NCBI GenBank assembly: GCA_902794035.1
Contig: CADBFN010000004.1
Coordinates: forward strand, 1-64,000
DNA length: 64,000 nt
Direction of reading: 5' to 3'
DNA from: an uncultured bacterium
GTDB lineage: Bacteria; Cyanobacteriota; Vampirovibrionia; Gastranaerophilales; Gastranaerophilaceae
A model generated the notes under the pieces. That model saw only the letters and a list, made by a program, of their open reading frames with translations, was not told where the DNA came from and made no database searches. This document shows, piece by piece, positions 1 through 9,197 of the stretch; the first letter of the stretch is position 1; every line of letters begins with the position of its first letter. The position numbers were made by a program, and so were the translations under genes.

Positions 1-47
1 CCCTCTCCTAGGGAGAGGGTTGGGGTGAGGGGTTGATTTTTAATCTA

Positions 48-174
48 ACCCTCTCTCATTTTTCAAATGTTCGAAATAAATTTCTCACATTGAAAAATTT
101 CTCTCCCCCTAGGGGAGAAATAAAAATATTGTCATTGCGAGCCCGTCAGGGCGCGGCAATCCCATCAAATCAAC
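48..174 (+). repeat. 127-bp direct repeat, copy 1
   Basis: This matches 313-439 at a constant offset of 265 bases with only about four substitutions. It contains a CTCCCCCTAGGGGAG palindrome and a CATTGCGAG...GGCAAT element. The high identity suggests a recent tandem duplication of a composite intergenic repeat. Confidence 0.85.
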
Positions 175-312
175 CCTCACCCGCATTTCTAAGAAATTAA
201 AATTTCAAGAACTGCTCCCTCTCCCAATGGGAGAGGGTAGAATTTGTTAATGAACGAATGTGAATTTACAAATTTGGGTGAGGGGTGCTCCCCGCAAGGG
301 GTAATAAGCATT

Positions 313-439
313 ACCCTCTCTCATTTTTCAAATGTTCGAAATAAATTTCTCACATTGAAAAATTACTCTCCCCCTAGGGGAGAAATAAAAATATTGTCAT
401 TGCGAGCCCGTCAGGGCGTGGCAATTCCATCAAATCAAC
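313..439 (+). repeat. 127-bp direct repeat, copy 2
   Basis: Second copy of the repeat at 48-174. It differs, for example, in the CGTGGCAATT segment, where copy 1 has CGCGGCAATC. It lies about 140 bases upstream of leuS. Confidence 0.85.
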
Positions 440-579
440 TTCGAACAACCCTGAACCAATGAGATTATTACGTCGCTTCGCTTCTCATAATGACAAAACT
501 TATAATGAAACTATATTATCTATGCAGGGTTTTATGTTCATGTTATACTATTTGCAACGAATAAGAATGGAGTACAAAC

Positions 580-3066
580 ATGAAGCAAAGTTATTATCCG
601 CAGGAAATTGAAAAAAAATGGAAAAAATATTGGGAAGATAATAAAGTTTTTAAAACAGAAAACGATAACGGCAAGCCAAAATATTATGCGTTGTCAATGT
701 TTCCGTATCCGTCAGGGAAATTACATATGGGACATGTCAGAAACTATACTATTACAGATGTTATTGCAAGATTTAAAAAAGCAAACGGATTTAATGTTTT
801 GCACCCGATAGGATGGGATAGTTTCGGTTTACCTGCAGAAAATGCTGCAATGAAGCATAATGCCGACCCTGAAAAATGGACTGATGAAAATATTGCTTAT
901 ATGACAGAACAATTGAAAATGCTTGGTTTGTCATACGATTGGGACAGAGAAGTTACAACCTGCAAGCCTGATTATTACAAATGGACGCAGTGGATTTTCT
1001 TACAACTATATAAAAAAGGACTTGTATATAAAAAAGAAGCTGCCGTAAACTGGTGTCCTGATTGCGGAACAGTGCTTGCAAACGAACAGGTTATAGACGG
1101 CAAATGCTGGAGATGTGATAGTGAAGTTGAGAAAAAATACTTATCTCAATGGTTTGTAAAAATAACAGAGTATGCGGATGAATTATTAAAAGACTTAGAC
1201 TTGTTAAAAGGTTGGGGCGATAATGTAAAAACTATGCAGGCAAACTGGATTGGCAAATCTCATGGTGCAATTTTCAGATTTCCTGTTGTAGATGCACCGT
1301 CAGGCGAAAAAATTGAAGTTCCTGTTTATACAACAAGACCTGACACCGTTCATGGTATAACTTATCTTGTTGTTGCTCCTGAATACAAAGATATTGAAAA
1401 ATTAACCACATCAGAAAATAAAGATGCGGTTGAACAATACAGAGCAAATGCCCGCAAAATGTCCGAAATCGAAAGACTCTCAACAGACAGAACAAAAACT
1501 GGAGTCCCTTTGGGTACGCATTGTAAAAATCCGTTTACAGGCGAAATTTTCCCGCTTTGGACTGCTGATTATGCTTTGGTGGAATACGGAACAGGGGCAG
1601 TTATGGCAGTTCCTACACATGATACAAGAGATTTTGATTTCGCAAAAAAATATAATTTGCCGATGAAAGTTGTTATTCAAAATCCTGATAACCCTTCAAA
1701 CTGTGAAAATGAAGCATACACAGAAGAAGGTGTATTGATTAATTCAAATGAATTTAACGGAATGAAAAATACCGAAGCTAAAAAAGCGATTACTCAAAAA
1801 GCCGTAGATGAAGGCTTTGGGGAATTTAAAACACAATTCAGACTTCGTGACTGGCTTATTTCCCGCCAAAGATACTGGGGTGCTCCAATCCCTGTTGTTT
1901 ATTGTGATAAATGCGGAATTCAGCCAGTTCCTGAAGATCAGCTTCCTGTATTATTGCCAAAAGATGTTGATTTTTCTGTTGTAGGTAAATCTCCTATCAC
2001 AACATCTCCGACATTTAAAGATACTGTTTGTCCTGTTTGCGGCGGGCATGCAACAAGAGAAATGGACACAATGGATACATTCATTTGTTCAAGCTGGTAT
2101 TATCTGAGATATGCAGATGCCAACAACGATAAAGAATGTTTTAACAAGGATATTGTAAATAAATGGTTGCCTGTTGATCAGTATGTCGGCGGTATTGAGC
2201 ATGCAATCTTACACTTGTTGTATTCAAGATTCTTTACTAAAGCATTAAGAGATTGCGGTCTGTTAGATTTTGATGAACCTTTTGCAAATCTTTTGACTCA
2301 GGGTATGGTCTTAAAAGACGGCTCTAAAATGTCAAAATCTAAAGGAAATACGGTTGATCCGGATGAAATATTTGAAAATTACGGAGCAGATACTGCAAGA
2401 TTGTTTATCTTGTCCGATTCACCTCCGGCAAGAGATTTTGACTGGTCAGATGCAGGTGTTGAAGGCTGCTATAAATTCTTAAACCGAGTTTGGCGACTAG
2501 TAGCATCAAATGCTGAAAATATAAATCTCAAATATAAGTTGCCGGCAAATCTTGCAAAAGACAATGACGATCTTGTTCGTACGGTTCATATGTCAATTAA
2601 AGGTATTACAAACGATATCACAAACGAATTTCAGTTTAATACCGTTATTTCAAAATATCGTGAACTTGTAAACGCTATTTATGATTGGCAAGCCAAAAAA
2701 CCTCAACTCAATGATGAAGATAAAAATGTTTTGAGTTTTGCTATTGTTTCAATGCTCAAACTCATGTCACCCGTTGCAGTTTATTTAACTGAAGAAGCAT
2801 GGCATGAATTGGGCGGAGAAGGTTCAATCCACGACCAGCCTTGGTGTGAATGGGACGAAAATCTCGCAAAATCAAGTTCTATAACCATGGTTGTTCAGAT
2901 TAACGGTAAAGTTAAAGATAAAATCGAAGTTGATGCTGAAATTTCCAAAGAAGAAATGGAAAAACATGCACTAAATAGCGATAAAATAAAAGAACTGACC
3001 GCAGGAAAAACAATAATTAAAACTATTGTTGTTCCGGGCAAATTAGTTAATATCGTTGTTAAATAA
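580..3066 (+). CDS. leuS: leucyl-tRNA synthetase
   Basis: Class I aminoacyl-tRNA synthetase that charges tRNA-Leu in the cytoplasm. The 828-residue length is normal for bacterial LeuRS. The HIGH-type motif HMGH is at residues 49-52 and the KMSKS loop is at 583-587. A zinc-type Cys cluster (CPDC, CWRC) lies near 165-185, and the inserted editing domain carries the expected TTRPDT segment near 250. The ATG at 580 is preceded by GGAG at a suitable distance. The gene stands alone downstream of the repeat region. Nothing in the sequence looks unusual and the identification is secure. Confidence 0.98.
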   Translation: MKQSYYPQEIEKKWKKYWEDNKVFKTENDNGKPKYYALSMFPYPSGKLHMGHVRNYTITDVIARFKKANGFNVLHPIGWDSFGLPAENAAMKHNADPEKWTDENIAYMTEQLKMLGLSYDWDREVTTCKPDYYKWTQWIFLQLYKKGLVYKKEAAVNWCPDCGTVLANEQVIDGKCWRCDSEVEKKYLSQWFVKITEYADELLKDLDLLKGWGDNVKTMQANWIGKSHGAIFRFPVVDAPSGEKIEVPVYTTRPDTVHGITYLVVAPEYKDIEKLTTSENKDAVEQYRANARKMSEIERLSTDRTKTGVPLGTHCKNPFTGEIFPLWTADYALVEYGTGAVMAVPTHDTRDFDFAKKYNLPMKVVIQNPDNPSNCENEAYTEEGVLINSNEFNGMKNTEAKKAITQKAVDEGFGEFKTQFRLRDWLISRQRYWGAPIPVVYCDKCGIQPVPEDQLPVLLPKDVDFSVVGKSPITTSPTFKDTVCPVCGGHATREMDTMDTFICSSWYYLRYADANNDKECFNKDIVNKWLPVDQYVGGIEHAILHLLYSRFFTKALRDCGLLDFDEPFANLLTQGMVLKDGSKMSKSKGNTVDPDEIFENYGADTARLFILSDSPPARDFDWSDAGVEGCYKFLNRVWRLVASNAENINLKYKLPANLAKDNDDLVRTVHMSIKGITNDITNEFQFNTVISKYRELVNAIYDWQAKKPQLNDEDKNVLSFAIVSMLKLMSPVAVYLTEEAWHELGGEGSIHDQPWCEWDENLAKSSSITMVVQINGKVKDKIEVDAEISKEEMEKHALNSDKIKELTAGKTIIKTIVVPGKLVNIVVK

Positions 3067-3067
3067 T

Positions 3068-3160
3068 GTGAAAAGTGAATCGTGAGTTGTGAATTGTCGT
3101 TATCGATGCTAACGCAAATTTAAAAACCGTTAAATTCGTAAAGGTCAATTCACTTTTCAC
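3068..3160. repeat. long-range inverted repeat between leuS and amrS
   Basis: A perfect 13-bp inverted repeat (3068-3080 and 3148-3160, GTGAAAAGTGAAT and its complement) brackets 67 bases between two converging genes. It could act as a weak terminator or be a mobile palindromic repeat. There is no clear U-tract. Confidence 0.55.
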
Positions 3161-3172
3161 TATTCACTTAAA

Positions 3173-4174
3173 TTAAAATCGCCCGTCGCATTGGGTTGCA
3201 CAGAATTTGCATTTGCCTGAATTATCAAGGTTATACTCCAAAAGTTGATAACCGTTGCGGACAATTACACCCTTGCCACAATTTTTGCAATAAGTTGTTG
3301 AAGTCTGAATATTTGTAATATTACCGGTATAAACATAATTAAGTTCCACTTCTTTTGCAATTTTGTATGCCTTTATAAGTGTTGAAAATTCTGTTGGTTT
3401 GCGATTTTCAAATTTATAACGGGGGAAAAATGCGCTGAAATGCAAAGGAACATCTGCTCCGACATTATTTAAAATCCACTCGCATTCGGCTTTTAATTCT
3501 TCTTCACTGTCGTTTTCGCCCTCAATCAGCATTGTTGTAAGTTCTACATGGCAATCTGTTTGGTTGCTGGCATATTTAATTGTATCAAGCACAGGTTCTA
3601 ACTTTGCAAGGCAATTTTTTGCATAAAATTTTTCGCTGAAACCTTTTAAATCGATATTTGCGGCATCCATATAAGAAAAAAATTCTTTTGCAGGTTCAGG
3701 ATTTATATAACCTGAAGTTACTGCGACAGTTTTTATTCCAAACTGACGGCATAATTTCGCACAGTCAAGAGCATATTCAAAAAATATAATCGGGTCATTA
3801 TAAGTAAATGCGATACTTTTGCAATTGTGTTTAAGTGCTATTGCGACAATATCCTGCGGAGAATTGTAATTCAAACTTTTCGGGTCAGATTTATTTTTTG
3901 TTGTTTGCCAGTTTTGGCAAAACTGACAACCCATATTACAGCCCAAAGTGCCAAAAGATAATACCCCCGTTGTGGGATAGAATTGATACAAAGGCTTTTT
4001 CTCAATCGGATCTATTGCAAGCCCCGTATTATATCCGTATGTGTCAAGAACAATTTGACCGTTAAAATGTTTACGAACATGACAAAATCCCCTTTGTCCC
4101 TCTTGTAGTACGCATTTACGCGGACAAATTGTGCATTGGATTTTACCGTTTGTTAAAATGTTTTGAAATTTCAT
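3173..4174 (-). CDS. amrS: AmmeMemoRadiSam system radical SAM enzyme
   Basis: Radical SAM protein of the conserved AmmeMemoRadiSam trio, whose substrate is not settled. The radical SAM cluster motif CxxxCxxC is at C79, C83 and C86. An N-terminal Cys group (C14, C17, C21, C31) and a C-terminal zinc-ribbon-like pair (CKNC ... CKFC) flank the core. Length 333 is typical. It is divergent from the Memo-AMMECR1 fusion gene, with only 21 bases between the two start codons. There is no ribosome binding site. TATAAT on this strand (4182-4187) ends 7 nt before ATG, so the mRNA is probably leaderless or nearly so. Confidence 0.92.
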   Translation of the reverse strand: MKFQNILTNGKIQCTICPRKCVLQEGQRGFCHVRKHFNGQIVLDTYGYNTGLAIDPIEKKPLYQFYPTTGVLSFGTLGCNMGCQFCQNWQTTKNKSDPKSLNYNSPQDIVAIALKHNCKSIAFTYNDPIIFFEYALDCAKLCRQFGIKTVAVTSGYINPEPAKEFFSYMDAANIDLKGFSEKFYAKNCLAKLEPVLDTIKYASNQTDCHVELTTMLIEGENDSEEELKAECEWILNNVGADVPLHFSAFFPRYKFENRKPTEFSTLIKAYKIAKEVELNYVYTGNITNIQTSTTYCKNCGKGVIVRNGYQLLEYNLDNSGKCKFCATQCDGRF

Positions 4175-4180
4175 ATTTTG

Positions 4181-4190
4181 TATTATAATA
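4181..4190. promoter_or_regulatory. palindromic bidirectional -10 element
   Basis: The 10-base palindrome TATTATAATA contains TATAAT on both strands. On the plus strand TATAAT (4184-4189) sits 6 nt before the ATG at 4196. On the minus strand (4182-4187) it sits 7 nt before the ATG at 4174. One symmetric core therefore seems to start both divergent genes. Any -35 boxes would lie inside the opposite coding sequences. TTGAAA at 4163-4168 is a possible plus-strand -35 with a short 15-nt spacer. Confidence 0.6.
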
Positions 4191-4195
4191 CTGCC

Positions 4196-5539
4196 ATGAA
4201 CAAAATAAAAGAACCGTCAGTTGCCAATACATTTTATACAGGCAATGTAGAAGATTTAAAATTACATATAGAAAATTTTAAAGAAACCAGTAAGAATTTG
4301 TATCGCTATGCGACAAGAGCTGTTATTGTTCCTCACGCCGGCTTGGTTTACTCCGGTCGTTTGGCATATGAAGGAATAAGTCAAATTGATAAAAATGTAA
4401 AAAATATTTTTATCTTTGCACCCTCTCACCGTGTTGGTTTTGATGGGATAGCCATTTCAAGTTATGATGGCTGGAAAACACCGCTTGGGGTTTCTGAAGT
4501 TAATTTTGATATTTGTAAAGAATTAAGCGAAAAGTTTGGAGCGAATATCAATGATGAAGCTATGACTGCAGAACACTCCATTGAAGTTGAACTTCCGATA
4601 ATTCAGTCATTGTTTGAAGGGGTAAAAATTGTTCCTGTATTGATTGGGAAAGAGGATCCTGTCAAGATAATGGAAATAATTGAATATTATTACAAAAATA
4701 GCGAAAATGCTTTCGTTATTTCCTCTGATTTAAGCCATTTCTTGTCAGACGAAAAAGCTAAGGCTACTGATAAGATTACTGCCCAAATGATTGAAACAGG
4801 GAATATCGCAGGTTTTAAATATGAACAGGCTTGTGGCGCTGTCGGGGTTACAGGACTTGTGGCCTTTGCCAATAAAAATAAATTTTCAATGATAAGAATT
4901 GATTTGGCAAATTCATCAGAGATTACAGAAGATACTTCAAGAGTTGTCGGGTACGGTTGCTGGTTTTTGTATGAAGGAAACAAGAATGATTTTATTGCAA
5001 AATATCATGCAGGTTTTACGATAGATATATGTAAATTGATTATTCGTTCTGAGTTTGATGAAAAACCTATGTCGATAATTTATCCTCAGGTTTTTGATCA
5101 GCCGGGTGCATGTTTTGTTACAATAGAGAAAAACGGTCATTTGAGAGGTTGTATCGGATCAATTGTTGCATACAGAGCATTAATTACTGATTTGGTTGAG
5201 CATGCAAAAGATGCAGCATTTAAAGATACTAGATTTTCTCCTGTCAAAGAAGAAGAATTGCCTGATTTAAAATTTTCGGTTTCAATTTTGACAGATCCTA
5301 AAAAAATTGTTTTTGAAAATGAAGATCAGTTAATGGAAAAAATTGTTCCGAATGAAGACGGTATAATTATTCGTGACGGCGATTTACAGGCTGTTTATCT
5401 GCCGTCTGTATGGGCTGAAATTCCTGATAAAAAAGAATTTATTAAATCCTTAAAGTTAAAAGCTGGAATGGAAGAAAATCATTTTTCTGATACGTTTGAG
5501 GCTTTCAAATTCCATACGATTTATATTAAAGAAAAATAA
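4196..5539 (+). CDS. Memo-AMMECR1 fusion protein of the AmmeMemoRadiSam system
   Basis: An N-terminal Memo domain is followed by an AMMECR1 domain in one 447-residue chain. Memo features are VPHAGLVYSG, an EHSIEVELP segment and ISSDLSHF with metal-type His residues. The AMMECR1 half has the hallmark HLRGCIGS. The frame opens at 4163, but the ATG at 4196 is preferred: an earlier start would overlap the divergent gene, and TATAAT ends 6 nt before 4196. Together with the divergent radical SAM gene this completes the trio. The cellular role is unresolved, and a protein, lipid or small-molecule modification is only inferred. Confidence 0.9.
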   Translation: MNKIKEPSVANTFYTGNVEDLKLHIENFKETSKNLYRYATRAVIVPHAGLVYSGRLAYEGISQIDKNVKNIFIFAPSHRVGFDGIAISSYDGWKTPLGVSEVNFDICKELSEKFGANINDEAMTAEHSIEVELPIIQSLFEGVKIVPVLIGKEDPVKIMEIIEYYYKNSENAFVISSDLSHFLSDEKAKATDKITAQMIETGNIAGFKYEQACGAVGVTGLVAFANKNKFSMIRIDLANSSEITEDTSRVVGYGCWFLYEGNKNDFIAKYHAGFTIDICKLIIRSEFDEKPMSIIYPQVFDQPGACFVTIEKNGHLRGCIGSIVAYRALITDLVEHAKDAAFKDTRFSPVKEEELPDLKFSVSILTDPKKIVFENEDQLMEKIVPNEDGIIIRDGDLQAVYLPSVWAEIPDKKEFIKSLKLKAGMEENHFSDTFEAFKFHTIYIKEK

Positions 5540-5552
5540 TTATAACTAAGAT

Positions 5553-6713
5553 TTATAGATCAATATCTATAAAGTCTTCTTCTTTTTTATAATTTTTTCT
5601 TGCTTTTGAGTTTCTTACTCTTTCATTTCTTTTTTTTGTACGTTTTGATAATTTTTTATATGCGTTATCAACAGAAATTTTTGTAATTGGTTCGCCTGTT
5701 TTTCTGTCAAAAAATACCAGCCAAAAATCTCTGTTTAAGTTATCAACAGTAAAAGATACATTAGCAATCAGCCTGTCCCCTGGTTTTACTTGTCTGAACA
5801 TAAGTTTTGTATCTCCAAAGATAGACGGACTGAATTTTACGCCGTAATCATTTTCCAAAATCATGTCAAACCCTGATAATGTTTTATCCGATAAATTCGA
5901 AATCAGTAATGACAGTGTCATTGTATTTGCTTCGCCGAAAGGATCTTTTTCGTGTTTAACATTATTAATATTTATTGTAAGACCTTTATATAATATTTCT
6001 TCTTTTCGCAGAGCTTCTTCTTTATATACAGGCAAATCAACAGAAGTATTTATTTTTACTTTAATCTGATCCCCCGGAGCAATCAAAACATCGCCCCCCT
6101 TTCTTATCAGGGAAGCTCCAAGTCCTATAACTCCACCAATAGCCGCACCGCCTGCTACTGTATATCCATGAGATGCTATAGCAGCTTCTATACCTAAAAA
6201 TTGTATAGCCATAAGACCACCAACAGCTCCGCCTCCAACTGTATAGCCTACATCTTGTGCAACTATTTTTGCTGTTTCTTTAACAGGATTTAATTTTGTA
6301 GTCATTTTGCCTTCAATCGGTATTTCACGTCCGTCAGGCGTTATAAGATAATCAAATGACAAATCCAAGGTCGCCATTCGCCCTAAACGTTTATTAGCCG
6401 TAATCAGTTCTATACGTCCATGGGCTTTTGTTCCTTTAGGGATTATAACTCCTTTGTCGCCATAAACATCAGATGTAACTTCCGCAAAAAATTCATCTCC
6501 TTCCATTGAAATAGTTGAATCTAAGACCTGAGAAACAGTCATATTAATTACGTCTTTTCGCTCGAGTGTTTCAACCCTTCCGGTAAAGAGTTTGTTATAA
6601 TCTTCCTGATAGCTGCCGGTTTCACTGACAGAACCGCGCAGAGGCTCTTGTGCAAAGGCCATATCAAGTGATAATACGGATAATATTAATAAAGCTCCTA
6701 CTAATCTTTTCAT
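5553..6713 (-). CDS. exported protein with TrbI/VirB10-like beta domain
   Basis: Starts with a signal peptide (MKRLVGALLILSVLSLDMAFA). The middle has the VirB10/TrbI-type pattern: a secreted domain with PKGTKAHGRIE, then GRMATLDLSFDYLITPDG and an IPIEGK strand, followed by a glycine-rich hydrophobic stretch near 155-210. The C-terminus is very basic with KKRNERVR-like runs. I chose the ATG at 6713 rather than 6731 because the signal peptide begins there and TATAAT (6720-6725) lies exactly 6 nt upstream. A shorter paralogue is at 60369. No other conjugation genes are nearby, so a cell-envelope role is more likely than transfer. Confidence 0.6.
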   Translation of the reverse strand: MKRLVGALLILSVLSLDMAFAQEPLRGSVSETGSYQEDYNKLFTGRVETLERKDVINMTVSQVLDSTISMEGDEFFAEVTSDVYGDKGVIIPKGTKAHGRIELITANKRLGRMATLDLSFDYLITPDGREIPIEGKMTTKLNPVKETAKIVAQDVGYTVGGGAVGGLMAIQFLGIEAAIASHGYTVAGGAAIGGVIGLGASLIRKGGDVLIAPGDQIKVKINTSVDLPVYKEEALRKEEILYKGLTININNVKHEKDPFGEANTMTLSLLISNLSDKTLSGFDMILENDYGVKFSPSIFGDTKLMFRQVKPGDRLIANVSFTVDNLNRDFWLVFFDRKTGEPITKISVDNAYKKLSKRTKKRNERVRNSKARKNYKKEEDFIDIDL

Positions 6714-6719
6714 AATTTG

Positions 6720-6725
6720 ATTATA
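6720..6725 (-). promoter_or_regulatory. TATAAT box 6 nt before start (leaderless)
   Basis: TATAAT on the minus strand, then CAAATT, then the ATG at 6713. No Shine-Dalgarno sequence is present. TTGCTC at 6743-6748 is a weak -35 candidate with a 17-nt spacer. Confidence 0.55.
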
Positions 6726-6751
6726 TCCCATAAACCGGCTTTGAGCAAATA

Positions 6752-8329
6752 TTATTCTTCTTCTCTTGCCTGTTCAACTTCTTGAGCCAGCTGTTCAATA
6801 AAACTGTTTATTTGTGAAGGCTCAAAACAATTACAGGTATTCCAGATTAATGTCGTTGGGGGTTCAGACAATAACGGGCTCGGATATTCATTCAGGCATT
6901 TACCTTTTAACATATTTGCCGAACCATCAACTTCTGATTTGAATTTTGAACAGCAGCTGCAAATTTTTAATATTTGTTCTCTGTCATTCATTTTTGACTT
7001 TAGTTGCTGAAGGGCGTATATCATCCCCAAATGTGAGTCAGTCGTGTATTTTTTATTTTTGTTTACATTAATAAATCTTATTTTTGCCAATCCTGATTCG
7101 GTTGAAATAAATTCCAATTTGCATGGTCTTTCACCATGTTTGGTGATGACCGTAACATCTACTGTTAATTTGTCTGCATCTTTATCCGAACCTGACCAGA
7201 TTTTTTTCAGAATACTTCTTACAGGTGGAAAGTTTTTGATTATGTGGCATATAGAATAAATCGGATGAAATATTAATAACAGAATTTCTTTTTTTGACAG
7301 ATTTGTATTTATTAAACTTAATAAAAATACGCCTAAAAGTACTGATGCACTAATTAAAACGGTATTGAAACTTATAAAAAATTTATATTTGTATGAATAT
7401 AACAGTAATATTAAATAGCCTGCCGCAATCAGCCAAAAATTAGGGTTTATTAGCGAACAAAGTTGCTCTGTAAACTGAAAATTTGTAATTTTCAGGTCTT
7501 TAATATTTTCTTTAATTAATTTAAATTTGTTACTCAATCTTGGTTTTTTGAATGTGCAATCCTGTCCGTAAACATATGACTGAATATTTGGATTATATAT
7601 GCATTTATGACCCATTTTTGTCAGCTCTAAACTGAATGCTAATTCTGAGTTAATATCTTTAAAATCAATTTGTTCAAACTTATCAAGCACTTCTTTTTTT
7701 ATTGCAAACAGACCTGAATCAACAGTAGTAGCTAAACCGCAAAGTGTTCTTGCCTGTTTAAAAAAGTTTGCAATATATTTTTTATAAACAGCTTTAATTT
7801 TATCAATTATATCGAGATTATCTCGGTTTATATTCACTTCTCCTGTTATGGCATCATTTTTATTTATTGCGACATTTGCAAGAGTTAAAAAATCTGTGTT
7901 GATATGCCTGATTGCATCTATAAATATGTATGCATCAATATCGGCATCTTCCTTAATACTGCTTATAAGCATCGATATTGCCTGAGTTTTTCCCAAAGTT
8001 CCAATATCCTGAAGGTTCAAAACATGGATAAATCTGTCATTTTCGAACATTTTTTCCGAACCGTCATTGCAGTTATCTAAAATTGCATAAACCTTGAAAT
8101 TCGCAAGCGGATAATCCTGCATTTTTAATTCGTTTACAAGCTCTACCAATCCGTTTTTATTGTTGTGGGAATATATTATAACTGCAAAATTATTTTTGTA
8201 GTTATCGTAAGAGGAATATTTTTTTTCTATTCTGAATGGCTTATCATTGAGATTTTTTACTGCCAAAATCAGCATATACAGTGTATAAATGATTAGATAT
8301 ATGTATAACAATAATGATATGTATTTCAT
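6752..8329 (-). CDS. membrane GT2-like glycosyltransferase with Cys-rich C-terminal tail
   Basis: 525 residues from the ATG at 8329, which follows an AGGA-type site; an earlier ATG at 8377 would give a poor N-terminus. A transmembrane segment lies at the N-terminus. A GT2-like catalytic region follows (VIIYSHNN..., ILDNCNDGSE and an IFIDA segment in place of a classic DxD). Two hydrophobic segments lie in the middle. The last 140 residues are unlike standard GT2 enzymes and hold clustered cysteines (CSCCSKF, GKCL, NTCNCF) that could bind a metal. The gene is upstream of the TrbI-like gene on the same strand. The substrate is unknown. Confidence 0.7.
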   Translation of the reverse strand: MKYISLLLYIYLIIYTLYMLILAVKNLNDKPFRIEKKYSSYDNYKNNFAVIIYSHNNKNGLVELVNELKMQDYPLANFKVYAILDNCNDGSEKMFENDRFIHVLNLQDIGTLGKTQAISMLISSIKEDADIDAYIFIDAIRHINTDFLTLANVAINKNDAITGEVNINRDNLDIIDKIKAVYKKYIANFFKQARTLCGLATTVDSGLFAIKKEVLDKFEQIDFKDINSELAFSLELTKMGHKCIYNPNIQSYVYGQDCTFKKPRLSNKFKLIKENIKDLKITNFQFTEQLCSLINPNFWLIAAGYLILLLYSYKYKFFISFNTVLISASVLLGVFLLSLINTNLSKKEILLLIFHPIYSICHIIKNFPPVRSILKKIWSGSDKDADKLTVDVTVITKHGERPCKLEFISTESGLAKIRFINVNKNKKYTTDSHLGMIYALQQLKSKMNDREQILKICSCCSKFKSEVDGSANMLKGKCLNEYPSPLLSEPPTTLIWNTCNCFEPSQINSFIEQLAQEVEQAREEE

Positions 8330-8476
8330 AATAATCCTCACTAATTGAATTTTAATCAAAACACATAAAAATTTCAAATTATAGAATAATATTGAATCGC
8401 TATATAAATGCTTGAATAATTGTTTTTTCTATGTTAGGATTGTGCTACAAGTAATAATATATTGGGGAGGTATTAA

Positions 8477-9181
8477 ATGAAAAGCTCAACGGTCAGAAGA
8501 TCTGCACTATCAAGAGAATCTATGGATATAATCGAAAATTTGGCAAATGAAACTCCGTCAGATTATGATAATCAGTATTCAAATTCAAATGATTATGCCC
8601 CAAGCGAATATTACAGAGAAACGAATGAAAATGTTTCAAATAATAAATCTAAAGAAATAGATTTGTTGTGGCAGTCCTTTAAGTCTGCACAATTCAATAC
8701 GAATTCTCCATTTATGCATTTTTTAGGAGGTTTTATTCTGGGTGTCATTGTTACTGTTTTGGCAATATCTCTGTTTGGAATGTTTGCTGCAAACTCAGGC
8801 GATACTACGGTAAAAAATAAATTACCTTGGTTTGGCGCAAAATCTCAGGTTCAGCAGCTAGAAGATGCTGATATGGAAAATGCCGATAATATCGGAGAGG
8901 AACAAAATATTCCGTCAGATGAGATAGAAGCTCCTGTGGCGGAAGTGAAAAATACTAAAAATTCTAAAAAGCAAGACAAAGAAATTTCAAATGAAGTTCA
9001 GACTCCGATGAAGACCAAAAAATATATCATTAAAGATGGCGATACTGTAGAGGCAATTATTAAACGTAATTATGGTTCATATACTCCGGAAAGAGCCGAA
9101 GCCATTATGAAGGCTAATAATCTTAAAGATTTAGATCATATAAGTATTGATCAGGAATTACTTTTACCTGTTGAACCGTAG
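8477..9181 (+). CDS. single-pass membrane protein with C-terminal LysM domain
   Basis: 234 residues with a strong GGGGAGG ribosome binding site. A polar N-terminus of about 75 residues is followed by one transmembrane helix (about 81-103, FILGVIVTVLAISLFGMF), an acidic linker and a C-terminal LysM repeat (about 180-231, IIKDGDTVEAIIKRNYG and QELLLP). LysM domains bind peptidoglycan or chitin-type glycans, so this is probably a bitopic protein touching the wall from the periplasmic side. It lies 16 bases before the GH13 gene and may be cotranscribed with it. Confidence 0.8.
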   Translation: MKSSTVRRSALSRESMDIIENLANETPSDYDNQYSNSNDYAPSEYYRETNENVSNNKSKEIDLLWQSFKSAQFNTNSPFMHFLGGFILGVIVTVLAISLFGMFAANSGDTTVKNKLPWFGAKSQVQQLEDADMENADNIGEEQNIPSDEIEAPVAEVKNTKNSKKQDKEISNEVQTPMKTKKYIIKDGDTVEAIIKRNYGSYTPERAEAIMKANNLKDLDHISIDQELLLPVEP

Positions 9182-9197
9182 TAACTGAGAGTCATAA

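Larger units (their letters stand above)
1..579. repeat. repeat-rich intergenic region upstream of leuS
   Basis: No gene is supported here. The stretch is made of GC-richer palindromic modules in AT-rich DNA: perfect hairpins at 1-19 and 217-237 (CCCTCTCC-type stems), a CTCCCCCTAGGGGAG palindrome in each direct-repeat copy, and a CATTGCGAG...GGCAAT module. Short open frames through it are repeat translations. The same CCCTCTCC/GGGGTGAGGGG family recurs in frame inside the aminotransferase gene near 59234. A TATACT at 544-549 could be the -10 box of leuS. Confidence 0.8.

Noticed and set aside
244-462. 72-residue frame before leuS
   Set aside because: It runs through palindromic repeats and a direct repeat copy, with no ribosome binding site.
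5553-6713. Part of a conjugative transfer system
   Set aside because: Only the TrbI-like domain is present. No relaxase, coupling protein or other type IV secretion gene is nearby.
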